From Prorocentrum cordatum (taxonomy: Eukaryota; Sar; Dinophyceae; Prorocentrales; Prorocentraceae): 64,000 nt of DNA. Positions 36,196 to 46,713 of this stretch are shown here, piece after piece. Within the stretch, counting starts at the first letter, position 1. Each line of letters begins with the position of its first letter. The notes beneath the pieces were generated by a model. That model saw nothing but the letters and a program-made list of their open reading frames with translations, was not told the DNA's origin and did not search any database. A program made the position numbers and the translations under genes. The stretch covers positions 997,237 to 1,061,236 of the forward strand of contig CAUYUJ010012780.1 in the NCBI GenBank assembly GCA_963575745.1, written 5' to 3'.

Positions 36196-36570
36196 TCATC
36201 ATCAACATCAACATCAACATCAACATCAACATCATCTCATCATCATCATCAGCACCACCACCACCCACCATCACATCACCCATCACCATCACCATACATC
36301 ACCATCACCATCATCACCATCACCATCACCATCACCATCACCATCACCATCACCATCACCATCACCATCACCAATCACCACACATCACATCACCTCACCA
36401 TCATCTTCTCATCATCATTCTCATCATCATCATCATCATCTCATCATCATCATCATCATCATCGCGGGACACCGCGGGACACCAGGGGGACACCGCGGGG
36501 CACCGCGGGACACCGCGGGACACCGCGGGACACCGGCGGGACACCGGCGGGACACCGGCCGCCCGGAAGA
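35868..36570. repeat. compound TCGATCTCAC / CAT / CATCAC / GGGACACCGC array
   Basis: TCGATCTCAC-like units at 35868-35998, (CAT)n at 35998-36200, ATCAAC units at about 36195-36230, CATCAC units at 36280-36375, CAT again, then a 10-base GGGACACCGC array at 36465-36560 that recurs near 36605-36640. Confidence 0.9.
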
Positions 36571-36819
36571 TAGACATTTGGTCCAGCCGCGCCTCAGCCA
36601 CACGGGACACCAGCGGGACACCGGCGGGACACCGCGGGCCACCGGCCGCCCGGAAGGGAGACATTTGGTCCGGCCGCGCCTCAGCCACAGGAGACTTTCT
36701 TCTCGCCCGCCCACGCAGCTTCGCCTCGCCCGCACGCACGGCACGCACGAACACGAAACCGAATCGATTCCCCGGTAGGGGGGCTCTCCGTTCCACTTCG
36801 ATCTCACCCCCTCACCTCC

Positions 36820-38495
36820 GATACGCGCCAATGTCGCAGGGCCTAGCAGGCGTGGCACTTTCTCGACACCAGAGGGGGTGCGCAGGGGGTGGTCTCTCAC
36901 CGCGGTCTCTATACGCGCCAATGTCGCAGGGCCTAGCAGGCGTGGCACTTTCTCGACACCGGAGGGGGTGCGCAGGGGGTGGTCTCTCACCGCGGTCCCT
37001 ATACGCGCCAATGTCGCAGGGCCTAGCAGGCGTGGCACTTTCTCGACACCGCAGGGGGTGCGCAGGGGGTGGTCTCTCACCGCGGCCCCAATACGCGCCA
37101 ATGTCGCAGGGCCTAGCAGGCGTGGCACTTTCTCGACACCAGAAGGAGTACGCAGGGGGTGGTCTCTCACCGCGGCCCCTATACGCGCCAATGTCGCAGG
37201 ACCTAGCAGGCGTGGCACTTTCTCGACACCAGAGGGGGTGCGCAGGGGGTGGTCTCTCACCGCGGTCTCTTTACGCGCCAATGTCGCAGGGCCTAGCAGG
37301 TGTGGCACTTTCTCGACACCACAGTGGGTGCGTAGGGGGGTGGGTGCGTAGGGGTGGTCTCTCACATGTGGGGGGTCTCTATAACGCGCCAATGTCGCAG
37401 GGGCCTTAGCAGGCATGGCAACTTCTTCGACACCAGAGGGGGTGCGCAGGGGGTGGTCTCTCACCGCGGTCCCTATACGCGCCACTGTCGCAGGGCCTAG
37501 CAGGCGTGGCACTTTGACGACACCGCACGGGGGGCGCAAGGGGGTGGTCTCTCACCGCGGCCCCAATACGCGCCAATGTCGCAGGACCTAGCAGGCGTGG
37601 CACTTTCTCGACACCAGAGGGGGTGCGCAGGGGGTGGTCTCTCACCGCGTCTCTATACGCGCCAATGTCGCAGGGCTTAGCAGGCGTGGCGCTTTCTCGA
37701 CACCGCAGGGGGTGCGCAAGGAGGTGGTCTCTCACCGCGGCCCCTATAAGCGCCAATGTCGCAGGGCCTAGCAGGCGTGGCATTTTCTCGACACTAGAGG
37801 GGGTGCGCACGGGGGTGGTCTCTCACCGCGGTCTCTATGCGCGCCAATGTCGCAGGGCCTAGCAGGCGTGGCACTTTCTCGACACCGCAGGGGGTGCGCA
37901 GGGGGTGGTCTCTCACCGCGGTCTCCATGCGCGCCAATGCCGCAGGGCCCAGCAGGCGTGGCACTTTCTCGACACCGCAGGGGGTGCGCAGGGGGTGGTC
38001 TCTCATCGCGGTCCAATGTCGCAGGGCCTAGCAGGCGTGGCACTTTCTCGACACCAAGGGGGTGCGCAGGGGGTGGTCTCTCACCGCGGTCTCCATGCGC
38101 GCCAATCCGCGGGCTAGCAGGCGTGGCACTTTCTCGACACAGGCGTGGGAGGGCGTGCGCAGGGAGTGGTCTCACACCGCGGTCCCCATACGAGCCAATA
38201 TCGCAGGGCTTAGCAGGCATGGCACTCTCTCGGTACTGGAGGGGGTTCGCAAGGGAAGGGGGTCTCTCACCGCGGCCCCTAAACGCTGCCTCGCAGGCGT
38301 GGCGCTATCTCGACACCAGAGGGGGTGCGCAGGGGGTCTCACCGCGGCCCCCATACGCGCCAATGTCACAGGGCCCAGCAGGCGTGGCATTTTCTCGACA
38401 CCGGAGGGGGTGCGCACGGGGGTAGTCTCTCACCGCGGTCTTTATACGCGCCAATGTCGCAGGGCCTACCAGGCGTGTCATTCTCTTGACAGAAG
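36820..38495. repeat. 90-bp minisatellite
   Basis: About 18-19 copies of a unit containing CGCCAATGTCGCAGGGCCTA, CTTTCTCGACACC and GGTGGTCTCTCACCGCGG. The first copies are exactly 90 apart (36831, 36921, 37011, 37101, 37191, 37281) and later ones drift. Because 90 is a multiple of 3, several frames on both strands stay open as 30-residue repeats. I regard these as non-coding. Confidence 0.92.
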
Positions 38496-38608
38496 AGAGG
38501 GTACGTGGGTAGCGTAGCAGCCTTGACATTTTCTGGATTCTATATCTTGGGCAGTATGCACAGGTGCCTCTGGCGTGCATGCGGCAGAAATATTTTCAGC
38601 AAGGTTAA

Positions 38609-38640
38609 CTGTAGACACCTCGGCTCAAGCAGGCTCAAAG
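38609..38640 (+). other. relict spliced leader, possibly doubled
   Basis: 38609-38629 matches DinoSL in 16 of 21 positions, ending in an exact CGGCTCAAG. A second leader-like 3' end, GGCTCAAAG, follows at 38632-38640. Tandem relict leaders are known where a gene has been retroposed more than once. The site ends 22 bases before the helicase-like ATG, on the same strand. Confidence 0.6.
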
Positions 38641-38662
38641 ACGACAGAAGGCGCCCGCAGGC

Positions 38663-40288
38663 ATGCCCCCAAAATGTGCAGTGGCCGAATTGCCTCCTCC
38701 GCGCACTGCTCTCGTGAGACGGATGGTCGAGATGAGCGTCGACATTAGTCTGGCAGGGTTGCAAGAGTACATCGATAAGCATGGCGTGGACAGGTTCATC
38801 AAATCCGCGTTTGAAGCTCACGGCCGCCAGCTGCGAAATTGGTGGCCGGACACGCTTCGCAAGAGATATAATGACTTGCCGCATCCAGGAACGAACGACG
38901 TCGGCAGGAGGCAGTGTCTGGGGGCGTTCCTGATGGACCCTACGTCGGGCGGGTTCCCCCGAGACGCCTCCGCTGATCAGCCGGGGGAGACGGGCGAAGA
39001 TGACGACAGGCCGCCAGCGAAGGTTCCCAGACTGCACGAGGCCGGCAGCTCGGGCGCTGACCCGGAGTCTCCTTGCACAGCGCACTGCGCGCATATACAA
39101 GCAACACCCATGAAACCCACGCCCATGAAGTCCACGCCCGCGCAGGGTTTCACTCCGCAGCGGCCTCCAGTACTTCTGCTTGCTACCTCTGTTCGTTCCA
39201 CCGGCACCCCTCGCATTCCGCTGTCCCCTGAGCCGGTTCAGACGGACCGCCGGTGGGCAGAAGTACCTTGGTCGCAAAGCCTGCGAGAATCAGTTCAGCT
39301 CGAGAACCTGTCGACGAAAGCGGATGCGAAAGCAATCAAATGGTACCAGGAATTCGCGGCCAAGCGAGACTCTGATCCGGAGTGCGTGCCGTCGAGGAGG
39401 GGCAGCGATGCCGATTTGTGGCAGGCGCTTTGCAGGTACCGCCGGGGCATGATCGACTCTCGCGCCACGGGCGTGCCCTTGGTTTTGCTGCAGTCGGAGG
39501 ACGAGGGCGCCGCCTGCAGTACACCACAGGAAACTGAGAATGCTTGCAAGAGGCTGCTGAACGTCCCGAACCCTGGCGACGCGGGACACATGCACAGAGT
39601 TCTTCCCGCGCACGTGGGCATGGAGGTGAGATTTACCGTCAAGGTGCCCAAGCGCAAGAGCTTGATCCGGGAACAGAAAGCCACCATCGTGAGCTTCGTG
39701 TTCGAAAGCAGCGACCAGGACAGGTACGACGCCTGCGCCCCGGGAGAGATCCTCCGCCCGCGCTGTCTGCCTGCCGGAATCTGGATGCAGGTGCACAATT
39801 TCGAGAAACAGAGCCCGGACGTGGTGAAAGTTCTCGTCAACTCCTTCGGAATCCAGCAAGAGAAAGCGAACGGCCTGTTCTGCTTCCCGCTCATGGAGGC
39901 GCACTTCAAGTGGCAGGGCGCCAACATAGTGCACAAGGTCAAAAGGTTTGGGCACGCGCTCTCGCACGGGCGCTTCCTGACGTCCACCGCGTCACAGGGC
40001 CAGACGATCCGCACCGGAGTGACCATCGACTGCGCGCAGGACACGAGCATTGGCAGACTGGAGGAAAGAGCAGAGAACTGGTGGCTGCACTTGCGCGCGA
40101 TGCTCAGCAGAGCCACTTGCATGGGCGATATGTTCTTACTTCGGCCGCCGCCAAGGGAGGTCCTGCAGGAAGGCCCGCCTCCGTCCGTGCTCAAAGCCCT
40201 CCAGAAGTTCGATGGGCGCATGGCCACGGAGACGCGGGAGATCGAGGCCCTCGCCCTGGGACGCCAATGGATCCTGCCAGCGGCGTGA
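38663..40288 (+). CDS. PIF1-like helicase C-terminal protein (541 aa)
   Basis: A single open frame from an ATG just after a relict leader to TGA. Near residues 439-448 it has TSTASQGQT, matching superfamily 1B helicase motif V (the SQG(Q/M)T type of PIF1/Helitron helicases). Near 477-483 it has MLSRATC, matching motif VI (LSR). Between them lies GVTIDCAQDTS. Residues 290-420 (LPAHVGMEVRFTVKV..., then a long insert) match the wedge-like region I know from dinoflagellate PIF1-like proteins. There is no Walker A GKT or Walker B, so it cannot hydrolyse ATP unless missing exons exist; upstream is minisatellite DNA. The N-terminus is a different sequence with a short acidic DDD/basic linker. Probably derived from a PIF1/Helitron-type gene. 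Confidence 0.72.
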   Translation: MPPKCAVAELPPPRTALVRRMVEMSVDISLAGLQEYIDKHGVDRFIKSAFEAHGRQLRNWWPDTLRKRYNDLPHPGTNDVGRRQCLGAFLMDPTSGGFPRDASADQPGETGEDDDRPPAKVPRLHEAGSSGADPESPCTAHCAHIQATPMKPTPMKSTPAQGFTPQRPPVLLLATSVRSTGTPRIPLSPEPVQTDRRWAEVPWSQSLRESVQLENLSTKADAKAIKWYQEFAAKRDSDPECVPSRRGSDADLWQALCRYRRGMIDSRATGVPLVLLQSEDEGAACSTPQETENACKRLLNVPNPGDAGHMHRVLPAHVGMEVRFTVKVPKRKSLIREQKATIVSFVFESSDQDRYDACAPGEILRPRCLPAGIWMQVHNFEKQSPDVVKVLVNSFGIQQEKANGLFCFPLMEAHFKWQGANIVHKVKRFGHALSHGRFLTSTASQGQTIRTGVTIDCAQDTSIGRLEERAENWWLHLRAMLSRATCMGDMFLLRPPPREVLQEGPPPSVLKALQKFDGRMATETREIEALALGRQWILPAA

Positions 40289-40960
40289 GGTCGTCGGAGC
40301 GCACGGCCGCCAGAGTCCTTCCGACGCAGGCAGCGCTGTCCAGCCGCGTCGAATTCGCGCGGCCCGTGCCGCTTCTGGGCGATTTCGGAGCGTCCGCCCA
40401 GCTTCGGTTGTCGCGGCAACCGCAGCCCAGAGATTTTCCATCCGAGATCACTCGCATGTCGCACGCAGGCGGATCACGTTTGCCATGCAAGTCTTTTGCG
40501 CGCGCACCTCAGAGACTCTCCGTCGAATTGACGCGGCGGCAGACGCGTGGAAACTGCATGAGACTAGAAAGAGTAGACCGACCGAGGAAAGAAAGGGAGG
40601 CAGGGGTGCAGGAGAACGCAGCATGAGGCGATGGGGGTGTGATCTGCACCAACTTCCAAGTGGCCCCCCTGACTACTCGAGCTGTGTCAAATCGTTTTGC
40701 ATCACCTCGTTGGTTGTTGCGATCCCAGGAAACGGCCCTCGGTGACCACCTCGAACTTTTCCCCGACGAAGGATAGAATGCGGGGGAGAGGGAGGAGGCC
40801 CACTCAGTAGTGTGTTGGATGACATTACAGGGAAACATTCGCGACGAGAGTTTAGAACGCAGGTTTCCGCATAGATGATCATGCCAAGCAGACGCATGAT
40901 ATTTAAATTAAGTATGTGGGGTTTCTCGGTGGCGTAATTTGACTGTTCGCCCTGTCGCTT
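40289..40960 (+). other. helicase gene 3' region, no gene seen
   Basis: Frames remain open for some distance after the stop (to 40626), but I see no domain. The sequence becomes AT-richer after 40850. No supported gene. Confidence 0.4.
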
Positions 40961-40964
40961 CCGT

Positions 40965-42425
40965 GAGGCCAAGGCCCAGGAGGGCCCCAAGACAGTTCCA
41001 AGAGCCCCTTAAAAGCTTAAGAGGGCCCCAGGAGGCGAGTATCGGAGGTCTCGATGTGCTCGGCAAACTACCCCCCTGTGTGACCAACGCACACTTTGAA
41101 CACCACGTTGGCTTTGAAGGATGTTTGCTTTTCGGATGTATATTTGGGAGGCCTTTGGCCCAAATGGGTTCCAAGATGGCCCCTGATCCTTCAATATTGC
41201 ATCGAAGATGTCGCAATATGGCCTCCAAAAGAACCTGCCGCTCTAAGCCGGGTACCAAATCCTTCCCAAACCTTGATCAAATCAGTGATGTTGGCCCTCT
41301 CGCAGGCTCGCCCCCGATCGCCTATACCTCAAGATGGCTCCAAGACGGGCCAAGAGATGCCCAAGAGGGGCCCGATGGGCTTCCGAGACAGCCCCAGGAG
41401 CGCCCAAGAAAGCCCCAAGAGGCGATCTTAGGAACTATAGACGGGTGGCGCCAGCTGACCCCCCCATCTTTGATAAACACACACATCGATAACACGCACA
41501 CAGGTCTCGATTGTGTTTAGCTTTTCGGTGGCCTCTGTCGTTGGCGCAGTAGGGCTCCAAGGTGACCCCAGATGCTTCAATGTAGCTGCAACTGTGACGC
41601 AAACCGGCCACAAACTATCAAAGGAGGTCTCCGATGTGCCTCCAAGAATCACCACGATGGCCCCCGAATGGGCCCAGCTGGCAACGGAGACTTTCAATGG
41701 GGCCCACGAGAAACCCAAACCCGTTTCCGCAAGCCTACAGAACATGAGTGACGCGTGCCTTCTCATCTGTTCGCCCCCGGTGTGGCTCTGAAGCCCCAAG
41801 GTGGTTCCACGACGGCCTAAGAGGGCCCAGCGAGAGGCCCAATATGGCTCCAAGACAGCCCCAAGAACGCCCGAGAGCGCCCCACGAGGCGACTTTGGAG
41901 CTCAAGAGGGGCAGCGCTGATTGAGACCCCCCACTTCGGAGATCGATGTCCTCCAAAATGGCGCCAGAAAGGCGTGCAAGGCCCCTCAAAAAGCCACAAT
42001 ATTGCTTCAAGAAGCGCCCAAGAGACCCCAAGAGGCCCCCAAGAAACCATTGAGAGGCCCCTTAAGCGGCCCCGAGCAGGCCCCAAGAGCCCCCCCCGAG
42101 AGGCACGTAAATATGGCTAAAGAGGCTCCCAGGGGTCGCCGAGAGAGGCCCCCAAGACGCCCCGAGGGGCACCCGCGGAACGCCCAGGAGATGCCCCTAG
42201 AGACTCCGAAACGCATCCAAGAGGCGCGTGTCCCTCATGTTCGCCCCCCTCCCCCTCCTCGTCCTCATTTCCCCTCCTCATCCGCCAATGCCTCCTCATT
42301 ATCCCTCCTCCTTCTTCCCTCATCCATCCCCCCTTTCCATCGAGCGTCGACGGCTCCCCCCTTCGTTGTTCCCACGCTTCTTTGATTATCTCAACTCGCC
42401 TGGGCATCGTTTCTGGATGGGCTGG
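40965..42425 (+). repeat. dispersed repeat, copy A
   Basis: GGCCCCAAGA-type words with landmark segments: an ATTTTGATAAACACACACATCG-like stretch near 41468, and a 3' end near 42378-42425 with CTCAACTCGCCTGGGCAT and TTTCTGGATGGGC. The same landmarks occur in reverse orientation at 56.17-56.78 kb. A CCTCCTCC tract lies at 42245-42340. Confidence 0.7.
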
Positions 42426-42708
42426 TTGGTGATACGCGAAGCGTCGAACACTTGCCCTGGCAACGGCAGGACCCCAGTCAGCGCACTTTTCTCGGTGGAT
42501 ACGCATTCAGCGCGCACCGCACACATGCCGAGGTATGTACGTATGTGTACACTGTGCACACGTCGTGTTGGTGTCACTCGTCCGTGCTATTATACACGGG
42601 GACCATGCGTTCGGTGCGATATACGTGATGCAGCCAACGCGTTGCATTACCGCGCAATAAACACGGTGCTGTCCAGATGTCGATGTTGCAGGATACACAG
42701 ATCTATCC

Positions 42709-42743
<35 letters not shown>

Positions 42744-43250
42744 TGGTATGCGTCTGCACATGTGCACACACTATAGGTGTGCGCGTGTCTACGAGTCTAC
42801 GCACCTGTGGTACAAACTGCGTCAATCAATCGACGCGGTGCAATTGAACGCAGCTTCGGTATGCAACTTATGTTATGCATTGAATAGGATGCGGGCTATG
42901 GTCTGCGATCTGGGTGGTACTGTAACGTTTCGGCATATAGTGTGCCATTGGCTAGACGTGATGTGCATGTGCGATATGTGCGCGGTCCAAACTGTAACCT
43001 TCGCCATCGCCAAGTCGCCATCGGGGCGTCATCGTCGCAGCCGATCCATCGCGCGCCATCATCGCGCCATCATCATCACGTCATCGGCATGCCATCATCA
43101 TCGCGTCATCGTCGCCACGAAGTCATCAATGCATCGTGGATCACGTCGTCATCTTCGCGCCCAAGTAATTGTCACGCCGTCATCTGAATCATGTGAAAAG
43201 TCAAACCGACTTGAGTTCGCGCACTGAGCAACAATTCATCGAAATGGCTT
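42425..43250. other. no gene seen; (AT)n and CATCG repeats
   Basis: (AT)n at 42714-42744, and CGTCATCG/CATCATCGC words at 43030-43190. No supported gene. Confidence 0.6.
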
Positions 43251-43268
43251 TGGGGACCCCCACCGTCT

Positions 43269-43308
43269 CCAATGGGGCTGACCTCCCGGGGGGGGTCAGC
43301 CTCATTGG
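43269..43308. other. 15-bp imperfect inverted repeat
   Basis: CCAATGGGGCTGACC (43269-43283) and GGTCAGCCTCATTGG (43294-43308) pair with one mismatch around a C/G-rich loop. Two copies of the palindrome CTCCCGGGAG follow at 43439-43448 and 43451-43460. Confidence 0.7.
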
Positions 43309-43624
43309 ATTTTATTCAAGACATGCGCTCCGCCCACCAATCTTCCCCGAAGGCCCTCCTCCCGGGGCACTTCTGGCGGCCATCGTCCAAACCGGCAACA
43401 TGCTCATTGTAGTCCCGGGGCCCCGAATGAGGGGGCCCTCCCGGGAGAGCCTCCCGGGAGCCACTTCCAGCTTGAGCCTTGAGGGTCGTATCTGCGCCAA
43501 TTTGGAATTTAGTTCCTGATTTAGATAATTTAACTATGGCAAACAAGCTTTTCCTGATTAGCGCAAACAGGCTTTTCCAACATTGTCTGCATGTTCGCAA
43601 AAATCGCTGGCGTCGGGTCCGTCG

Positions 43625-43644
43625 CCCCTCCTGTGCAGGAGGGG
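43625..43644. repeat. GC hairpin, copy 1
   Basis: CCCCTCCTGTGCAGGAGGGG: two 9-base arms around TG. It lies 98 bases before the ATG at 43743. Confidence 0.85.
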
Positions 43645-43742
43645 GCAGAGGAGGCACAGGAAACCGCGCGATCCGTATAGCCGTCGCGGTTCCAGCCCAT
43701 CCAATCTTTATCCAATATCGATTTTTTTTGCGCGTCGTATCA

Positions 43743-44995
43743 TGGCCGAGGAACGGGTGAAGAACGCGGCTTCGGTGGAGAACGCGGAGAACTTGGTGGA
43801 ATCATGCGAGAAGGAGATACTTGCAATGAAGATTTTCCAATCTGACATGGATGACGCGGTCGCCAACAACACGGCTTTCTTGGGCGGTGCCATTCAGATC
43901 AGACAGCGGATCTCAGAGCCTCAACTGCGAGATGCGATCGCCCACAAGCTCGGCGCGCCCAGAGATGACGCCAGCATGTGCGCGAGGCAGCTTCCGGCTG
44001 CTCTCTCGCACGCCCTCGCCAAGTGGAAGGGGGGCCGTCGACGGATCAAGGTTACACCCAGCAGTGAAGCAGGTCGGTGAGATTGGGAGGCTGCAGGCAG
44101 GGAGCTATAAGAAAGCGAAGGCGAGGGCCCCCAGCAGGGGCAGATCACCGTCGCGCGCGCGGCCCCCGAGCACCCCAGCCAGCGGGTCCGCGATGAGCCC
44201 AGGGTCTGTCTACAAGGCGCACCGCGTGAAGGCTCCGACGGGCGCCCCGCTGAACGCGAAGATCTCGAAGCCACATCTGAGCGACGCCATCGGCATCGCG
44301 TCCTCGCCAGGCGGCGCCGCCGCCCCCAGGAAGAACCCTCCCGCCGAGACGGGCGACAAAAAGAAGAATAACGATAAGTTCGAGATTTTCACTCTCGACT
44401 ACGACCGCATGCTCCTGATAGGGCAGAGCGGCGCGACGACCGCGGAGTACAAGGTGGCGCCAGGGCCCGACGGCATGTGCACAGCCAAAGTGCACGGAGA
44501 CGACGAGGAGACGGAGGTGCCGGATGCCACGTACGAGACGTGGTCCAAGAGGAAGACGAAGGGGGCGGGCGGGCCTCTCATGAGACCCGCCGCTGCCGCG
44601 AAGAAGCCTGCAGGGGCTTGGGGCGAGAGGGGCGCGCCGCCACCGAGGACGACGAGGGGTAGGAGGAGGCGCAGCCCGAGCCCGACGAGGTCGAGGTGGA
44701 GGAACTGGAGGCGCCCGCGGTGAAGAAGGCGAAGCCCGCTGCAGCGGCTGCCCCCGAGCGGAAATACACCGCGATGCGGTGCAAGAGGGGCGGGTGCAGC
44801 GCCGTTCGGGAGAATTTCGGCAACAAGCCTCAGCTGTGCTCGATCGGCAAGAAATCCGACCGCCACAGCATGGGAGAGAAGATGAAGGCGACGGAGGAGG
44901 TCGTGAAATTGCTGCATGAGAACAAAAGTAAGCTGCTGGCGCAGATCTCCGCCGATATGGGGAGCATTTCGGCGCAGCCCTCGCGCGTTTCCTGA
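43743..44995 (+). pseudogene. basic Ala/Lys-rich dinoflagellate protein, frame broken
   Basis: Three good frames follow one another. Frame one begins MAEERVKNAASVENAENLVE and is helical. At the G6 run near 44039-44045 it would need one base fewer to continue as VDGSRLHPAVKQVGEIGRLQ. The second frame runs through FEIFTLDYDRMLLIGQSGATTAEYKV, then changes between about 44600 and 44662, where the acidic third frame (ATEDDEG, TAG at 44660-44662, EEAQPEPDEVEVEELEAP) begins. It ends with a Cys-containing RCKRGGCSAVRENFGNKPQLC segment and TGA. Either a decayed copy, a gene with small introns I could not resolve, or consensus errors. Function unknown. Confidence 0.5.
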
Positions 44996-45388
44996 CCTCG
45001 TAGACAGCCCCGCAGGAGGCCCCCTGGCGGGGCTCGCGTTTAAGCGGCTACAACCGACCCCTCTGCAAGCGGAGGGGCAATGAGATCCCGGGTTCTGTGA
45101 GGGATGCCGCGGAGCGAAAGCGGCGCCGGGCCGTTCTTGCTCGGCGGTTGGCGCGGCGGACCGATTGCAAGCGAACTTGATATTTCGGGGGCGGCACTTG
45201 TATATGAGCGCATATGAATGCGCATATGCCCGCCATGCAGGCGAGGTTCGGCGGTGGCGGGGCGGCGACGAGCGTCCGTTGGCGACGGCGACGGCGACCG
45301 TGCACGCGCGCGCACTCGCGCGCATGCACGCGCGCGCACGCGCGCATTGCCGCAAACAGATGCGCTCAATACATGCCAGTTTGTATTC

Positions 45389-45395
45389 TGCTATA

Positions 45396-45436
<41 letters not shown>

Positions 45437-45445
45437 GTATCGCAG
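45389..45445. repeat. (TA)n tract
   Basis: TATATATGTATATATA run in otherwise GC-rich DNA. 45000-45390 before it has ACGCGCGCA words and no gene. Confidence 0.85.
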
Positions 45446-45556
45446 ATATGGGTATATATGTATCGTAGATATGGTTATGTCTGCACTGGTAGCGTGCTTT
45501 CAATCAACAGCTTGCTCAGCTTAGTGTCATACGGAAGCGCTGCGACAGCTTGCCCC

Positions 45557-45588
45557 CCCCCCCCCCCCCCTGTGCAGGAGGGCGCTGG
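45557..45588. repeat. C18 run with GC hairpin, copy 2
   Basis: A long C run passes into CCCCCTGTGCAGGAGGG, a variant with the left arm converted to C. It lies about 145 bases before the ATG at 45733. Confidence 0.7.
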
Positions 45589-45732
45589 GAAGGGGGGAAA
45601 GTGGGCGCCGGGAAGAGAGAGCTCCGGACTGATTCTGCTTGAAGACGCTCGGCTCTGAGGCCGCCGGGGGCCCAGACAGGGCGCGCGAGGGCCCAGGGCG
45701 GGCCTGCCCGTGCAGCGAGGCCGCCGCGAGGC

Positions 45733-46420
45733 ATGCCGCTAGCAGCAGCCATGCTCCCCTTGGCTCTGCAGCTGGCTTTGACCAGTAAGGCGATTGCACT
45801 GGCAGCAGAGGAAGGGAAGGAGAGGGGGAGAACGCGGACAGCACGGGCAGAGGGCCGCAGGGGGGGAAGAGGAGGAGGAGGAGGAGGGGGGGAAAAAGGA
45901 GGAGGAGGAGGAAGAAGGGGGAGGAGGATGCGGGAGGAGGAGGTTGAGGAGGAGGAGGAAGGAGAGAGAGATCCGCCAGGCGATGGACGTCGGCCTGGAC
46001 GTCGGCCAGCGCGCGGCGCCGCCGGGAGGAGACGGCCCCCCTGGCGGCGGCCCGCCTGGAGGAGGGGGCCCCCGCAAGCACGGCGACGACCCCGGGGGCG
46101 GCGGGCTGAACCTCGCGGGCGACGACGAGGAGGGTGAGGAGGATGAACAGCTTGGCGGGCTGCGCAAGGCCCCCTTCGGCATGCACCTGCGCCGTCCGCC
46201 GGGCAAATGCAGGCACTGCGGCGAGGCGAAATGCATCGGCAGCGGCTTGTGCCTCTCGCTCGAGTGCCAGGGCTGGGGCAGAGCCAACCGCCGCCACAGC
46301 GCCGCCTTCGGCCTTATGAGCTCCCGAACAAGACGCAGGGCGCGAATGAGAAGAACAAGGGCGGGAAGAGAGAAGAGCGCGACACCTGGCGGCCGCGGGC
46401 CGCGATCGGCTTGCAACTAG
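45733..46420 (+). CDS. small Cys-containing protein, two probable exons, frame uncertain at the end
   Basis: A possible first exon from the ATG at 45733 (MPLAAAMLPLALQLALTSKAIALAAE, hydrophobic) is followed by a GGA-rich stretch at 45810-45978 that reads best as an intron ending CCAG. The next exon begins near 45979 (MDVGLDVGQRAAPPGGD), is Gly/Pro-rich and acidic, then has KCRHCGEAKCIGSGLCLSLEC, a likely zinc-binding cluster. After about 46306 the protein-like sequence moves frame (YELPNKTQGANEKNKGGKREE...), ending TAG at 46420. The frame change may be an error or decay. Family not identified. Confidence 0.4.
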
Positions 46421-46471
46421 CTTAGGATGGTTCGCTTTGTTAGCTCCTTCTTGTCATCCTGTGCAGGGGCG

Positions 46472-46490
46472 CCCCTCCTGTACAGGAGGG
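46472..46490. repeat. GC hairpin, copy 3
   Basis: CCCCTCCTGTACAGGAGGG; the 18 bases 46473-46490 are a perfect palindrome. A half copy, CCTGTGCAGGGG, lies just upstream at about 46458-46469. Confidence 0.85.
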
Positions 46491-46713
46491 CGTTCCTCGG
46501 TGGTGGCAGCGCATCAGGCAGCGCGGGGCCTCAGAGATCGCAGAGCACGGGCGCATCCTCGCGCCCCCGAGGCCGAAACCCACGGGCCCCAAGACTGCAG
46601 GCCCATGGCGGACACCCATCGTACACTTCGAGGTTGACACGGTACCAGCGCGTCATCCCCGCGACGCCGCGGCCCCCTGCTTCCCGAAGCCTGCGCCACA
46701 GAGCCCGCCAGCG

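Noticed and set aside
36436-38425. Open frames with 30-residue repeats (GPATLARIGTAVRDHPLRTPSGVEKVPRLL type) in the 90-bp array
   Set aside because: Unit length is a multiple of three; indels break every frame within the array and no start or splice context supports it.
39544-40626. Second open frame overlapping the helicase-like gene in another phase
   Set aside because: Composition shadow of the GC-rich coding frame; lacks the helicase motifs.
43671-43692. Possible relict leader TAGCCGTCGCGGTTCCAG before the 43743 gene
   Set aside because: Only 12 of 18 positions match DinoSL, a level expected many times by chance in the window.
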